Origin: Paludibacter sp.
Lineage (GTDB): Bacteria > Bacteroidota > Bacteroidia > Bacteroidales > Paludibacteraceae
Assembly (NCBI GenBank): GCA_024710005.1
Contig: JANJVQ010000018.1
Coordinates: forward strand, 198,307-262,306
Direction: 5' to 3'
Length of the DNA stretch: 64,000 bases
Numbering within the stretch: the stretch's first letter is position 1; the number at the start of each line of letters is the position of its first letter. Below, one piece after another: positions 10,205-20,079 of this stretch. The translations under genes were made by a program, and so were the position numbers. Below the pieces are notes generated by a model that had not been told where the DNA came from, ran no database searches, and saw only the letters and a program-made list of their open reading frames with translations.

Positions 10205-11323
10205 TTAAATTAAATTAATCGTTTCAGTCATTCTTGACCAATCATATTTCTTTTTCTCTTCCCGGATATTGACTTTAAACTCTTCAGCTCTTTTATGAGC
10301 AAAAAAATCAACCAGGGCATCTGCAATTTTCTCCGGTTTCACATCCACCACATACCCGACTTTATTGTGTGGTACGATTTCGGCCAATCCACCTACATCC
10401 GTTACCAGCATTGGGTTTTCGTAATGGTAGGCAATCTGACTCACACCACTCTGGGTAGCGGAACGATAAGGTTGCGCTACGATGTCTGCCACACTGAAAT
10501 AATTCTTCACATCTTTATCTTCGATGAATTTTGTCCGCAACTCAATCAGGCTTTCTAATTTGTGTTTCTTGATGAGTTTCAGGTAGGGCTCCGGACTTTC
10601 ATAAAACTCACCGGCCACGATCAACCGCACCGGGAATTCACGTAAACGTTTATCAGCAAAGGCTTCCAGAAGTAAGTCAAGTCCTTTATACTGACGGATA
10701 AATCCAAAAAACAGAATATAGTAATTCTGCTCATGCAGACCAAGTCGCATCGCCGCCAACGAACGATCGACTTTCTCACCATAATGATCATAAATCGGGT
10801 GAGGAGAAAGCAACTTGGGCTTCACGTCTTTATCGAAAGAATTGATATCAGACACTACCGAACCGGCCATCGCCACGAAACCATCCATGGCCTGCACAAA
10901 ATAGCGGGGAAATAAGCGGTCCAACACCGTAGGTTCGTGGGGTATCATATTATGTATTAGTCCAATCATCTTTGTTTTACTATTCCTGCCATGACGGGCA
11001 ATGGTTCCGAAACAAGGAGCCATAAACGCCATCCAATAGCAGAAAATCACTTTGTCGGGAGCTTTCTTTTTGATCAATCTTCCGGTTTTGATCCAGGTTG
11101 AAGGCTTCACAGCATTGATCATGCGGGTAATTTTTAAATCATCCGGCTTAGGCTCTGATGAAAACTGCGTTTTACCGGGAAACAAAAATCCCGGATATTG
11201 CAGGGTAAATGTGATCATTTCCACTTCGTGTCCTTCCTGCTGAAACTGACGCGCAAGCCGCTCGTTATAAGCGGATAGTCCGCCCCGGTAAGGATATGCT
11301 GTTCCAATGATGATGATGTGCAT
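10205..11323 (-). CDS. Glycosyltransferase family 4 protein
   Basis: Cytosolic GT-B glycosyltransferase, probably acting on an envelope polysaccharide or lipid-linked glycan. The N-terminus HIIIIGTAYPYRGGLSAYNERLA has the glycine-rich acceptor-domain loop. The C-terminal half has ILFFGFIRQYKGLDLLLEAFA, LIVAGEFYE and the E-x7-E region QPYRSATQSGVSQIAYHYENPMLVTDVGGL. Length 372 is normal for GT4. Sugar specificity cannot be read from sequence, and there is no neighbouring polysaccharide cluster. A TAATTTTG -7 box lies at 11368-11361. Confidence 0.85.
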   Translation of the reverse strand: MHIIIIGTAYPYRGGLSAYNERLARQFQQEGHEVEMITFTLQYPGFLFPGKTQFSSEPKPDDLKITRMINAVKPSTWIKTGRLIKKKAPDKVIFCYWMAFMAPCFGTIARHGRNSKTKMIGLIHNMIPHEPTVLDRLFPRYFVQAMDGFVAMAGSVVSDINSFDKDVKPKLLSPHPIYDHYGEKVDRSLAAMRLGLHEQNYYILFFGFIRQYKGLDLLLEAFADKRLREFPVRLIVAGEFYESPEPYLKLIKKHKLESLIELRTKFIEDKDVKNYFSVADIVAQPYRSATQSGVSQIAYHYENPMLVTDVGGLAEIVPHNKVGYVVDVKPEKIADALVDFFAHKRAEEFKVNIREEKKKYDWSRMTETINLI

Positions 11324-11439
11324 GGTTGATTTATTGCTTTATGATCCTGAATCAGGTCTGCAAAATTACAAAATTATTTAAATGAGATTCGGCAAATTCA
11401 ACATTTGCATTTCATTTTAATCTTTTTTTATGCAAATAA

Positions 11440-11471
11440 TTTGATTTACCGATAAAAAATCACTTAATTTG
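11440..11471 (+). promoter_or_regulatory. Promoter of the small membrane protein gene
   Basis: TTTG at 11440-11443, a 20-nt spacer and TTAATTTG at 11464-11471, one base off the -7 consensus. The gene ATG follows 33 nt downstream. Confidence 0.5.
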
Positions 11472-11504
11472 CAGTCGGAAAAATTAAATAAAAACGATAT
11501 CGTA

Positions 11505-11675
11505 ATGAAAAGCTTCCTGAAATACTTAGGTCCGATTATTTTGCTGATTGGCACCGTTTTACTGACAGTTTATTACTTCGCAAATACAGCATCTAACACA
11601 TTACTGATTGTTGCAGGTGCCATGATGGTTAGTGGCCTGATAGCCCACGTTTTCATCAATAAATACGTTGAATAA
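11505..11675 (+). CDS. Small two-TM membrane protein, function unknown
   Basis: The 56-residue product is MKSFLKYLGPIILLIGTVLL and onward: two hydrophobic helices (about residues 8-24 and 31-49) joined by a short NTASNT turn, with a charged tail NKYVE. I do not recognise a named family with certainty; small proteins of this layout are common in Bacteroidota. An open frame extends 12 codons upstream, but the promoter -7 box overlaps that part, so the internal ATG is chosen. It stands alone between a divergent glycosyltransferase and the 3' end of metH, with a long inverted repeat directly after its stop. Confidence 0.65.
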   Translation: MKSFLKYLGPIILLIGTVLLTVYYFANTASNTLLIVAGAMMVSGLIAHVFINKYVE

Positions 11676-11680
11676 TTTTT

Positions 11681-11803
11681 AACCATATAAGTCATATAAG
11701 AAACATATAAGTTTTATTTTTTAATAGAAGATAAATACGCTGTGTAAATCTTTTATTATAAATTTAAAAGAACTTATATGTTTCTTATATGACTTATATG
11801 GTT
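11681..11803. repeat. ACCATATAAG long inverted repeat, copy 2
   Basis: Perfect 33-bp arms (11681-11713 and 11771-11803) around a 57-nt A/T-rich centre. It starts 5 nt after the stop codon of the small membrane protein and ends 5 nt before the metH stop codon, so it occupies the whole convergent gap and may act as a two-way terminator. Confidence 0.92.
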
Positions 11804-11808
11804 TATTA

Positions 11809-14550
11809 TTAAAACAACCCGGGTTTTCGTTGCCTGGCTTCTTCCAATGAAAGCAGGCTCGCCTGTGGTTTTTGCTTCTCTCTCAACTGCTGATATTCAT
11901 TTGCAACTTCCGATGTAAAGGAACCGATGGTTTTTGGGTTCATCAACTGCGCAACAATGTGCGTATTTACTGAAGCATCTTTGACGTATACGACCGGACC
12001 TGTATAATTCGGCGAAATCTTAACAGCCGTATGGATTTTGGATGTTGTTGCCCCTCCGATTAACAAAGGTATTTTTAACCCTGCTTTTTCCATCTCGGCT
12101 GCTACCACGCACATTTCTTCCAACGAAGGTGTTATCAGTCCGCTTAACCCCACAATATCTACCTTTTCCTCTATAGCAGTCTTGATTATCTTATCAGTTG
12201 GTGTCATCACACCCAGGTCAATAACTTCATAGTTATTACATCCCAATACCACCGCAACAATATTTTTACCGATGTCATGCACATCTCCTTTTACCGTAGC
12301 AATCAGAAACTTACCGGCAGATGAACGCTGACCCGGCACTTTCTCTGCTTCGATGTAGGGTTGCAAAATAGCCACTGCTTTCTTCATCGTACGGGCGGTT
12401 TTCACCACCTGAGGTAAAAACATCTTACCTTCTCCGAATAAGTCTCCGACAATGTTCATCCCGCTCATCAGAGGCTTTTCAATGATTTCAAGGGCAGTAT
12501 CGTACTGAGCAAGAGCTTCCTGCAAATCTTCTTCAAGATAATCGCTGATACCTTTTATCAAGGCATATTCAAGTCGTCCCTGCAACTCACGACTACGCCA
12601 TTCATCTACTTTTTTGGCAGCGGAGGCTGATTCAGAGGCCGACAGTTTAATTTTTTCAGCATAATCAACCAGGCGTTCAGTGGCATCAGGGCGACGGTTT
12701 AACACCACATCTTCTACATATTCAAGCAATTCTGCCGGGATTTCTTCGTAAATCTGCAACATACCGGCATTTACAATACCCATGTCAAGCCCCTCACGGA
12801 TGGCATAATACAGAAAAACCGAATGAATGGCTTCCCGTACTACATTGTTGCCACGAAAAGAGAAGGACAGGTTGCTGATGCCCCCACTTATGCGTGCAAA
12901 AGGTAAATTTGCTTTAATCCATTTTATCGTTTCGATGAAATCGACGCCATAATTATTGTGTTCTTCGATACCCGTGGCAATCGCCAGCACGTTTGGATCG
13001 AAGATAATATCACTGGCAGGAAAACCAACTTTCTCTGTCAGCAAACGATAGGCACGGGCACAAATCTCCGTTCTGCGTTCAAATGAATCTGCCTGTCCCT
13101 TTTCATCAAAGGCCATTACCACCGCAGCAGCACCATACGCACGAATCTTTTTTGCTTTGCTGATAAAATCTTCCTCTCCTTCTTTGAGACTGATAGAGTT
13201 CACGATGCATTTACCCTGAACGCACTTCAACCCGGCTTCAATTACTTCCCATTTTGAAGAATCAATCATGATGGGCACTTTCGAAATTTCAGGCTCCGAA
13301 GCGATATAATTGAGAAAAGTGGTCATTTCCTCACGGGATTCGAGCATGGCATCATCCATGTTGATATCGATGACCTGCGCTCCGTCCTCCACCTGTTTAC
13401 GGGCAATATTAAGCGCTTCTTCGTATTTTTTCTCGTTGATAAGACGCAGGAACATCCGCGAACCCGCCACATTACATCTTTCACCAATGTTGACAAAAAG
13501 AGAATCAGGTTGGATGTCCAGGTGTTCTAATCCCGACAAATGCAGGGTTCCCTGGTCGGCACCCTTACTGACAGGAGTACGTAATTTCGCAATATTGATG
13601 ATTTGCTGATAGGCGGCGATGTGATCGGGAGTCGTACCACAGCAACCACCGATGATGTTGACTAATCCTTCTTCGAAGTACTCCCGGATCTGTTCAGCCA
13701 TTTTCTCCGGACTTTCATCATACTCACCAAACTGATTCGGCAAACCGGCATTTGGATACGCGCTGACATAGCAATTGCTGTATTGAGCGATTTCCTTCAG
13801 ATATGGTTTTAAATCTTTGGCACCAAATGAACAGTTCAAGCCTACCGACAACACATCAGCATGGCCAACAGAAGCCAGAAAAGCCCTGATGGTTTGTCCG
13901 GACAAAGTTCTGCCACTGGCATCAGCCACCGTAACAGAAATCATCAGTTCCACTTTTTTGCCCAATGCTTCCATCGCCAGATTGGCAGCATAGATTGCCG
14001 CCTTGGCATTCAGCGTATCAAAAATCGTTTCAATCAGGATGGCATCAACTCCGCCTTCAATCAGGGCCAGCATCTGCTCTTTGTAAGCTTCTACCAAACG
14101 GTCGAAAGTCACTGCACGGTAAGCAGGATTGTTTACGTCGGGCGACATAGACGCCGTTTTGTTGGTAGGCCCCACAGCCCCGGCAACAAATCTGGGTTTG
14201 TCAGGCGTTTGAGCAGTATAAAAATCAGCAGCCTTACGGGCAAGACGTGCAGCTTCAAGGTTCAACTCCCTTACATGCGCTTGCATACCGTAATCCTCCA
14301 TCGAAATTTGCTGGGCATTAAAAGTATTGGTTTCAATGATATCGGCACCCGCTTCGAGGTATTTACTATGAATCTCGTAAATAATATCCGGTTGCGTGAG
14401 TACCAGCAAATCATTATTCCCCTTCTGTGGCACAGCAACATCTGCAAACCGCTGTCCGCGATAATCCACTTCCGACAGTTTGTAACGCTGTATCATGGTC
14501 CCCATGGCGCCATCGAGGACGAGAATGCGATTTTGTAACTGATTTTTCAT
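11809..14550 (-). CDS. metH: Cobalamin-dependent methionine synthase lacking the reactivation domain
   Basis: Transfers a methyl group from 5-methyltetrahydrofolate to homocysteine through bound cobalamin. Domains in order: homocysteine-binding barrel (about 1-325, start [18 protein letters not shown], zinc ligand Cys pair in [14 protein letters not shown]), pterin-binding barrel (about 355-620, [32 protein letters not shown]), B12 cap and Rossmann B12 domain (about 650-890, [16 protein letters not shown] with the cobalt-ligand His). The protein stops at 913 residues just after the EEARQRK linker, where long MetH proteins continue into the AdoMet-binding activation domain. Reactivation must therefore depend on another protein. 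No B12 riboswitch is evident upstream. Confidence 0.93.
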   Translation of the reverse strand: MKNQLQNRILVLDGAMGTMIQRYKLSEVDYRGQRFADVAVPQKGNNDLLVLTQPDIIYEIHSKYLEAGADIIETNTFNAQQISMEDYGMQAHVRELNLEAARLARKAADFYTAQTPDKPRFVAGAVGPTNKTASMSPDVNNPAYRAVTFDRLVEAYKEQMLALIEGGVDAILIETIFDTLNAKAAIYAANLAMEALGKKVELMISVTVADASGRTLSGQTIRAFLASVGHADVLSVGLNCSFGAKDLKPYLKEIAQYSNCYVSAYPNAGLPNQFGEYDESPEKMAEQIREYFEEGLVNIIGGCCGTTPDHIAAYQQIINIAKLRTPVSKGADQGTLHLSGLEHLDIQPDSLFVNIGERCNVAGSRMFLRLINEKKYEEALNIARKQVEDGAQVIDINMDDAMLESREEMTTFLNYIASEPEISKVPIMIDSSKWEVIEAGLKCVQGKCIVNSISLKEGEEDFISKAKKIRAYGAAAVVMAFDEKGQADSFERRTEICARAYRLLTEKVGFPASDIIFDPNVLAIATGIEEHNNYGVDFIETIKWIKANLPFARISGGISNLSFSFRGNNVVREAIHSVFLYYAIREGLDMGIVNAGMLQIYEEIPAELLEYVEDVVLNRRPDATERLVDYAEKIKLSASESASAAKKVDEWRSRELQGRLEYALIKGISDYLEEDLQEALAQYDTALEIIEKPLMSGMNIVGDLFGEGKMFLPQVVKTARTMKKAVAILQPYIEAEKVPGQRSSAGKFLIATVKGDVHDIGKNIVAVVLGCNNYEVIDLGVMTPTDKIIKTAIEEKVDIVGLSGLITPSLEEMCVVAAEMEKAGLKIPLLIGGATTSKIHTAVKISPNYTGPVVYVKDASVNTHIVAQLMNPKTIGSFTSEVANEYQQLREKQKPQASLLSLEEARQRKPGLF

Positions 14551-14631
14551 ATTGTATTTTTAAACCACAAAAAACTAATCGGCGAATAAAACCATTTATT
14601 TTCGGATTAAATCCTATGGTTATCATTTATT

Positions 14632-14763
14632 CCCCGGGGTAAAACCTTATATCCCCCGGGTTAAAACCCGGGGCTATTGATATTTCGCCCCTTCGGGGCT
14701 TATTGGAATCATTAACGGTTGTTTAGCTATTCGCTATTCGCTTTCCGCTTTCCGCTTTTCAGC
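14632..14763. repeat. Hairpin cluster and heptamer repeats between gpmI and metH
   Basis: A CCCCGGGG palindrome (14632-14639) is followed by a CCCCGGG-TTAAAA-CCCGGGG hairpin (14654-14673), a GCCCC-TTC-GGGGC hairpin (14687-14699) and a heptamer run (14724-14763, TATTCGC then TTTCCGC units). The hairpins may end gpmI transcription. The high G+C of the stems contrasts with the A/T-rich flanks. Confidence 0.75.
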
Positions 14764-14767
14764 TGCT

Positions 14768-16294
14768 TTAAAATTTCAACAATCCTTTTCCCGTCATTTC
14801 AGCCGGTTTCGGGATATCAAGGATTTGGCAGATGGTTGGTGACACATCGGCCAGGATACCATTTTCGACAGATGCACCCGGACGATTGGTAACATACACG
14901 ATAGGCACCGGATTCAGCGAGTGCGCAGTGTTTGGTGAACCATCTTCATTTTCGGCATTATCCGCATTACCATGGTCGGCAATGATAATTACCTCGTAAT
15001 CGTTTGCTTTCGCGGCTTCCACCACCTGACCCATGCAATCATCAACAGCCTGAATAGCTTTCACGATAGCCTCACGCACACCGGTATGTCCCACCATGTC
15101 GCCATTGGCAAAGTTCAGCACGATGAAATCAAATTTATTTTTATTGAGTTCAGCCACCAGTGCATCTTTGATTCCATAAGCACTCATTTCCGGCATCAAG
15201 TCATACGTTGCCACTTTGGGTGAAGAAATCAGGATACGTTCTTCGCCTTCGAATTCCGCTTCGCGACCACCGGAGAAAAAGAAAGTAACGTGAGCAAACT
15301 TCTCTGTTTCAGCAATACGCAATTGTTTCAAACCGAGAGAAGACACATATTCACCCATGGTGTTCTGCACATTGTCTTTATCAAACAGCACCTTCAACCC
15401 TTTGAAAGTAGAGTCATAAGGAGTCATGCAATAATATTCCAACGGGATGGTATGCATATCGTATTCATGCATATCTTCCTGAGTCAACACGATGGTGAGC
15501 TCTTTGGCACGGTCATTCCGGTAGTTGAAGAAAATCACCACGTCACCCGATTCGATTGTTGCCAAGGGTTTTCCGTTATCATCCGTAACTACAATCGGTT
15601 TCACGAACTCATCCGTCACACCGGCATCATAAGAAGCCTGCATAGCCGCTACCGGATCGGTTGTCGGAGTACCTACACCTTTTACGATTAAATCATAAGC
15701 TTCTTTCACCCGCTCCCATCTTTTATCACGGTCCATGGCGTAATAGCGACCAATTACAGAAGCAATTTTGCCTGCTGAATATTGTGTATGTGCTTCTAAT
15801 TGTTCAAGATAACCTTTCCCGCTTTTCGGATCGGTATCGCGACCATCCATGAAGCAATGCACGTAAGCATCTTCGATTCCATAAGATTTGGCAATATCCA
15901 GCAACTTATTCAAATGATCCTGAGAAGAATGCACCCCACCATCGGAAACGAGACCTAAGAAGTGCATTTTCTTTTTATTTTCTTTGGCATAAGTATAAGC
16001 ATTGATAATTTCCGGATTCTGCATGATGCTGTTGTCGCGGCAAGCGATGTTGATTTTCACCAAATCCTGGTAAACAACCCTTCCGGCACCAATATTCAGG
16101 TGACCCACTTCCGAGTTACCCATCTGACCATCAGGCAATCCCACATGTTCGCCCGACGCCAATAAATAAGAATTCGGATAGGTGGCGATTAATTTATCCC
16201 AGTTAGGCGTTGGTGTCGAAGCAATCACATCTGCCTTCGACCCGTTGCCGATTCCCCATCCATCGAGAATCATCAATAAAGCTTTTTTATTCAT
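14768..16294 (-). CDS. gpmI: 2,3-bisphosphoglycerate-independent phosphoglycerate mutase
   Basis: Interconverts 3- and 2-phosphoglycerate in glycolysis and gluconeogenesis using two Mn ions and a phosphoserine intermediate. The 508-residue alkaline-phosphatase-fold enzyme has MILDGWGIG at the N-terminus, the catalytic serine in [16 protein letters not shown], the [14 protein letters not shown] segment, and C-terminal metal ligands in [11 protein letters not shown] and [16 protein letters not shown]. Length and motif order are typical. A TACTTTTG -7 box lies at 16358-16351, about 57 nt upstream of the ATG. Confidence 0.97.
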   Translation of the reverse strand: MNKKALLMILDGWGIGNGSKADVIASTPTPNWDKLIATYPNSYLLASGEHVGLPDGQMGNSEVGHLNIGAGRVVYQDLVKINIACRDNSIMQNPEIINAYTYAKENKKKMHFLGLVSDGGVHSSQDHLNKLLDIAKSYGIEDAYVHCFMDGRDTDPKSGKGYLEQLEAHTQYSAGKIASVIGRYYAMDRDKRWERVKEAYDLIVKGVGTPTTDPVAAMQASYDAGVTDEFVKPIVVTDDNGKPLATIESGDVVIFFNYRNDRAKELTIVLTQEDMHEYDMHTIPLEYYCMTPYDSTFKGLKVLFDKDNVQNTMGEYVSSLGLKQLRIAETEKFAHVTFFFSGGREAEFEGEERILISSPKVATYDLMPEMSAYGIKDALVAELNKNKFDFIVLNFANGDMVGHTGVREAIVKAIQAVDDCMGQVVEAAKANDYEVIIIADHGNADNAENEDGSPNTAHSLNPVPIVYVTNRPGASVENGILADVSPTICQILDIPKPAEMTGKGLLKF

Positions 16295-16350
16295 ATTGTT
16301 TTGATTTATATTATTTTACCTTAAACTAATACCTTTGTTGTTTCTGACTG

Positions 16351-16358
16351 CAAAAGTA
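16351..16358 (-). promoter_or_regulatory. gpmI promoter -7 box
   Basis: TACTTTTG on the minus strand fits TAnnTTTG. A TTG lies 16 nt upstream of it, a spacing shorter than usual. Confidence 0.5.
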
Positions 16359-16401
16359 CTTAATTTTATTTAAACAATAAAGGGGATGGAAGAGTTCAGA
16401 G

Positions 16402-16815
16402 GAAAGTTGCTTGTTTCATCTCATCACTAAAGTTGCTTGTTTCAATCAAGTTAAGAATCAAGTTATAGGGCATCTGATATTCGTAACATCACTGTTTCAC
16501 TGAAGTTATATGAAGAAAATAAAGTTGTTGATGAAGTCAATGTGACAATGAACATAATGAACAATCAGTTTATTATGAACTTGATTGCAACCAGCAACTT
16601 TAGTGATGAGATACCAATCACACTCACCTACCCCAACTTGATTCTTAACTTGATTGAAACAAACTACTTCAGTGATGTGCCTCCCACCAACCCATCTCAC
16701 CCCAACTTGATCCCCAACTTGATTCTAACCAGCAACTTTAGTGAAGAGCCACATCAACCCTCCACCACACAACTTGATTCCCAACTTGATTTTAACCAGC
16801 AACTTCAGTGATGAG
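16402..16815. repeat. About 69-bp tandem repeat with an inverted copy
   Basis: The segment AACTTGAT..AACTTGAT..AACCAGCAACTTTAGTGATGAG recurs with AGTGA at 16602, 16671, 16740 and 16807 (steps of 69, 69 and 67). Upstream lies an inverted version: bases 16437-16464 are the exact complement of 16635-16662 (28 nt). A second short inverted fragment begins near 16403. The block fills most of the 608-bp gpmI-fumarase gap. A reading frame (16542-16811) crosses the repeats, but it is not credible as a gene. Confidence 0.85.
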
Positions 16816-16839
16816 AAGCACCACCCCACCTCCCCCTAC

Positions 16840-16869
16840 TTGATATATAACAAAAAAACACTAAATTTG
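16840..16869 (+). promoter_or_regulatory. Fumarase promoter
   Basis: TTG at 16840-16842, 19-nt spacer, TAAATTTG at 16862-16869: a full consensus match. The -33 element sits in CTACTTGATAT, which looks like the last fragment of the upstream AACTTGAT repeat. Confidence 0.8.
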
Positions 16870-16902
16870 TAGTCCAAAAAAACAGTAACAGCAAATATCC
16901 TT

Positions 16903-18531
16903 ATGGCAAAAGAATTCAGGTATCAGGAACCCTTCCCGATGGGAAAAGACAACTCGGAGTATTATCTATTAAGTAAAGATTTTGTCAGTACGACAAATTT
17001 CGAAGGACAGGAAATTTTAAAGGTGGCCCCCGAAGCACTGACTTTATTGGCCCGCACTGCCATGCGCGATTGTTCCTTCTTGCTACGTCCCGAACATCAA
17101 CAACAAGTGGCAAACATCTTAGCTGATCCCGAAGCAAGTGAAAACGACAAATTTGTGGCGGTGACCATGCTCCGGAATGCGGAAATTGCAGCCAAAGGAG
17201 TTTTACCTTTCTGTCAGGATACCGGCACAGCAACTGTATATGCAAAAAAAGGGAACAATGTATATACCGATGGCTCAGATGAAGAAGCCTTATCCAAAGG
17301 GATTTACGAAACCTACCGGGATGAAAACCTGCGTTATTCGCAGAATGCTGCACTGAACATGTACGATGAAGTGAACACAGGCACTAACCTGCCTGCCCAA
17401 ATCGACCTGATGGCCAGTCATGGCAACGAATACAAATTCTTATTTATCGCCAAGGGAGGTGGTTCTGCCAACAAATCCTATCTTTTTCAGGAAACAAAAG
17501 CCCTGCTGAATCCGGTTTCGTTGGAGAAATTCCTGACCGAAAAGATGAAAACACTGGGAACGGCGGCTTGTCCACCCTACCATTTAGCTTTTGTTATCGG
17601 CGGCACCTCAGCTGATGCTTGTATGAAAACCGTAAAATTAGCTTCTACTAAATACTACGACAACCTACCAACTACCGGCAACGAACTCGGACAAGCCTTC
17701 CGGGATGTTGAAATGGAAGCAAAAATACTGAAGGCTGCTCAGGAATTTGGTTTGGGAGCACAATTCGGAGGCAAATACTTCGCGCATGATGTGCGCGTGA
17801 TTCGACTTTCCCGTCACGGCGCTTCCTGCTTTGTAGGCATGGCAGTATCCTGCTCGGCCGACAGAAACATCAAAGGGAAAATTAACAAGGACGGTATATG
17901 GCTTGAGAAGTTGGAAGACAATCCGGCAAAATATATACCTGAAGAATTCCGTCAGGCTGGCGAAGGCAATGCCGTGAAGATTGATCTGAACCGCCCGATG
18001 AAAGAAATTCTTGAAACCCTGAAACAGTATCCGGTTTCAACCCGCTTGTCTTTATCAGGCACCATCGTTGTGGGTCGCGACATTGCCCATGCCAAGCTCA
18101 AAGAATTGCTCGACGAAGGCAAAGAACTACCGCAATACGTAAAAGATCATCCGATTTACTATGCCGGCCCGGCTAAAACCCCCAAAGGCATGGCTTCCGG
18201 TTCGTTCGGCCCCACAACTGCCGGTCGTATGGACTCGTATGTTGACTTATTCCAGTCGAAAGGCGGCAGCATGATTATGATTGCCAAAGGTAACCGCAGC
18301 GAACAGGTAACAGAGGCCTGCAAGAAATACGGCGGTTTCTATTTGGGTTCTATCGGTGGACCTGCAGCCATCCTGGCAGAACAAAGCATCAAAAAAGTGG
18401 AATGTCTGGCTTATCCCGAACTGGGTATGGAAGCCATCTGGAAAATAGAGGTAGTGGATTTCCCTGCATTTATTCTGGTTGATGACAAAGGGAATGATTT
18501 CTTCAAGCAGATTAAAATGGCAACACTATAG
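16903..18531 (+). CDS. fumA: Fumarate hydratase, class I (iron-sulfur)
   Basis: Interconverts fumarate and malate using an oxygen-sensitive 4Fe-4S cluster. The 542 residues form the fused two-part enzyme: an N-terminal Fumerase domain with [18 protein letters not shown] (first cluster Cys), [20 protein letters not shown] and [16 protein letters not shown], and a C-terminal swivelling domain with [48 protein letters not shown] and [15 protein letters not shown]. The ATG is 34 nt after a consensus -7 box. Single-gene unit with its own promoter and a strong terminator. A class I enzyme fits an anaerobic or microaerobic lifestyle. The letter (A or B) is arbitrary. Confidence 0.95.
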   Translation: MAKEFRYQEPFPMGKDNSEYYLLSKDFVSTTNFEGQEILKVAPEALTLLARTAMRDCSFLLRPEHQQQVANILADPEASENDKFVAVTMLRNAEIAAKGVLPFCQDTGTATVYAKKGNNVYTDGSDEEALSKGIYETYRDENLRYSQNAALNMYDEVNTGTNLPAQIDLMASHGNEYKFLFIAKGGGSANKSYLFQETKALLNPVSLEKFLTEKMKTLGTAACPPYHLAFVIGGTSADACMKTVKLASTKYYDNLPTTGNELGQAFRDVEMEAKILKAAQEFGLGAQFGGKYFAHDVRVIRLSRHGASCFVGMAVSCSADRNIKGKINKDGIWLEKLEDNPAKYIPEEFRQAGEGNAVKIDLNRPMKEILETLKQYPVSTRLSLSGTIVVGRDIAHAKLKELLDEGKELPQYVKDHPIYYAGPAKTPKGMASGSFGPTTAGRMDSYVDLFQSKGGSMIMIAKGNRSEQVTEACKKYGGFYLGSIGGPAAILAEQSIKKVECLAYPELGMEAIWKIEVVDFPAFILVDDKGNDFFKQIKMATL

Positions 18532-18543
18532 CAACAAACCTGT

Positions 18544-18581
18544 AAGTCCCCCTGAGATAAACTTTCTCAGGGGGACTTTTT
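18544..18581 (+). terminator. Fumarase terminator
   Basis: A 14-bp perfect stem (AAGTCCCCCTGAGA with its complement) around a 7-nt loop, ending in five T residues. Confidence 0.92.
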
Positions 18582-18629
18582 GTAATATCCTCCCTGAGTT
18601 TCAGAAAAAGCTCCCTGAGTTTGCTCCAT

Positions 18630-18783
18630 ATTCCAACGATGTACCAAACACACATCGGGCATGCAATGATTTTACATCGGCGATGCAGAGATCATACATC
18701 GGGCATGTAAGACTATTACATCGGTTATGTAACTGTTGTACATCGGCGATGTATATTTATTTAATCGATGATGTAACATGTAA
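18630..18783. repeat. Seven-unit 22-bp phased repeat array
   Basis: Units start at 18630, 18652, 18674, 18696, 18718, 18740 and 18762, exactly 22 bp apart without drift. The core is ACATCGG(GC/CG/TT)ATGYA; in two units it is the palindrome CATCGGCGATG. The first and last units are degenerate. The remaining 8 bases of each unit vary freely. No gene lies here. The array separates the fumarase terminator from the 3' end of the DUF4302 gene. Confidence 0.88.
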
Positions 18784-18797
18784 AAATCCAACTCGCA

Positions 18798-20078
18798 TCA
18801 TCTTGGCTTAATTGCAAAATAAACCTGCTGATTGGTCGCTTTCGTAAATTTTATTTCCTTTGGATTAATCTTAGCTGCGGTTGACAAAGCAAAAGCCGAG
18901 GAAATGGCTGAAACAAAATCATCCAACCCTTCCACATCATTGTAGAACTGCAAACCTTTTGCATCTCCGGTTCCTTTGTATGAAACAGTCAGCATATCTT
19001 TATTACCCGCAGTCACATTCAAATCAAGCAAACCCTCGGTAGTTGTCGTTCCGACAGTGTAACTGAACGCAAGCACAAAGGAACCCCGAATAGTATTATA
19101 TTTCAGTGAGAAAGATGCACTATCTGCACCATACAAGGTTTGAGCCGATTGAAGAATTGCCTTATAACTTTGATCAAGAGTTGAACTCAAACCAGCCGGA
19201 AAAATATCCCATACAGTTTCGGCATCATCTCTAATGAAGATTGCCAAATCATTGACTCCTGTCAGAGTATGTTCCGGAGACTCAACACTTACCAGTCCGC
19301 TTTTTGCATCATTGAGTCTGAATGCCTTGAATTTCACTCCTTCGATTTCGACCTCCTGATAGAACCTGATACCATCGTGCGTTACAATAAACGGGACATC
19401 CAGTGTTAAAGCATTTACTCCTGAACCTTTTGCCAAAAACACACCAGAATATCCAAGAGAAAATGTGTAAGTTTTTTTATTAACTACCATCTTTAGCTCC
19501 GGAGCTTTTTCAGAAAACAACAAGGTTTTAAATTCACTACGCTCGTCAGCAAGCTGCTTCCACTGAACATCGGAAGGCATTTTGCGCAACAACACCTCAG
19601 CTCCGTATTTTTTACCCTTCATCCAAACCGTATCGGGATGTGCTTTTACAATCACGAATTCGTAGTCACCTTCCAGTCCATATCCGTCCGGATTTTCGGG
19701 ATTGGAGAAAACATGGAGTATTTTGCTGAATGTGTTGAATGTCAGCACCGGACCATTATCCCCAATAATATCGAACAAACAACTGTCCTGCTCGTATGCC
19801 CCATTGGTTGTCAGTTCACTTCTCGCAGACAATATGGCATTTCCTGATTTATTGAGTTTCACCAACAGGGTGTAACCCGGGCTCATCTGATTAGCGAAGT
19901 AATCCATCTCCCAACCATTTTCGGCATTAGTCAGGATGTTTTGATAGTCGCTGATGGCTTTGTTCAGTCTTTCCGCCGGTGAGGCTAAAAAAATATCCGC
20001 TTCTTCGTTTTTACATGCAGGTATTAGTCCCAGCAAAACAAAAACAACGATATTTACAATGTATGTAGATGTTTTCAT
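18798..20078 (-). CDS. DUF4302 family lipoprotein
   Basis: Predicted outer-membrane or surface lipoprotein: the N-terminus ends in a lipobox (LLGLIPAC, Cys at residue 22). The 426-residue protein starts its mature part with the SPAERLNKAISDYQNILTNAENGW pattern that I associate with DUF4302. The domain has no known activity. It is the last gene of a SusC-SusD-metallopeptidase-DUF4302 operon and begins 1 nt after the preceding stop codon. Its position suggests an accessory role in handling the substrate taken up by the SusC channel. No catalytic motif is visible. Confidence 0.78.
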   Translation of the reverse strand: MKTSTYIVNIVVFVLLGLIPACKNEEADIFLASPAERLNKAISDYQNILTNAENGWEMDYFANQMSPGYTLLVKLNKSGNAILSARSELTTNGAYEQDSCLFDIIGDNGPVLTFNTFSKILHVFSNPENPDGYGLEGDYEFVIVKAHPDTVWMKGKKYGAEVLLRKMPSDVQWKQLADERSEFKTLLFSEKAPELKMVVNKKTYTFSLGYSGVFLAKGSGVNALTLDVPFIVTHDGIRFYQEVEIEGVKFKAFRLNDAKSGLVSVESPEHTLTGVNDLAIFIRDDAETVWDIFPAGLSSTLDQSYKAILQSAQTLYGADSASFSLKYNTIRGSFVLAFSYTVGTTTTEGLLDLNVTAGNKDMLTVSYKGTGDAKGLQFYNDVEGLDDFVSAISSAFALSTAAKINPKEIKFTKATNQQVYFAIKPR

Positions 20079-20079
20079 A

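Noticed and set aside
13861..14538. 225-codon open frame antisense to metH
   Set aside because: metH is certain on the other strand; the antisense frame follows metH codon structure and shows no domain.
14551..14767. Cobalamin riboswitch upstream of metH
   Set aside because: No B12-box-like sequence or multi-stem fold was found; the region contains G+C-rich REP-like hairpins and heptamers instead.
16542..16811. 89-codon frame across the 69-bp repeats
   Set aside because: Gives a repeated peptide only because the repeat period is a multiple of three; no ribosome site, and the opposite strand is also open. Kept as a repeat, not a gene.
18582..18629. Second fumarase terminator (CTCCCTGAGTTT repeats)
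   Set aside because: CTCCCTGAGTTT occurs twice as a direct repeat and echoes the terminator arm, but does not form its own stem.
18630..18783. CRISPR array
   Set aside because: Units are 22 bp with 8-bp variable linkers; no spacer-sized inserts and no cas genes in the window.
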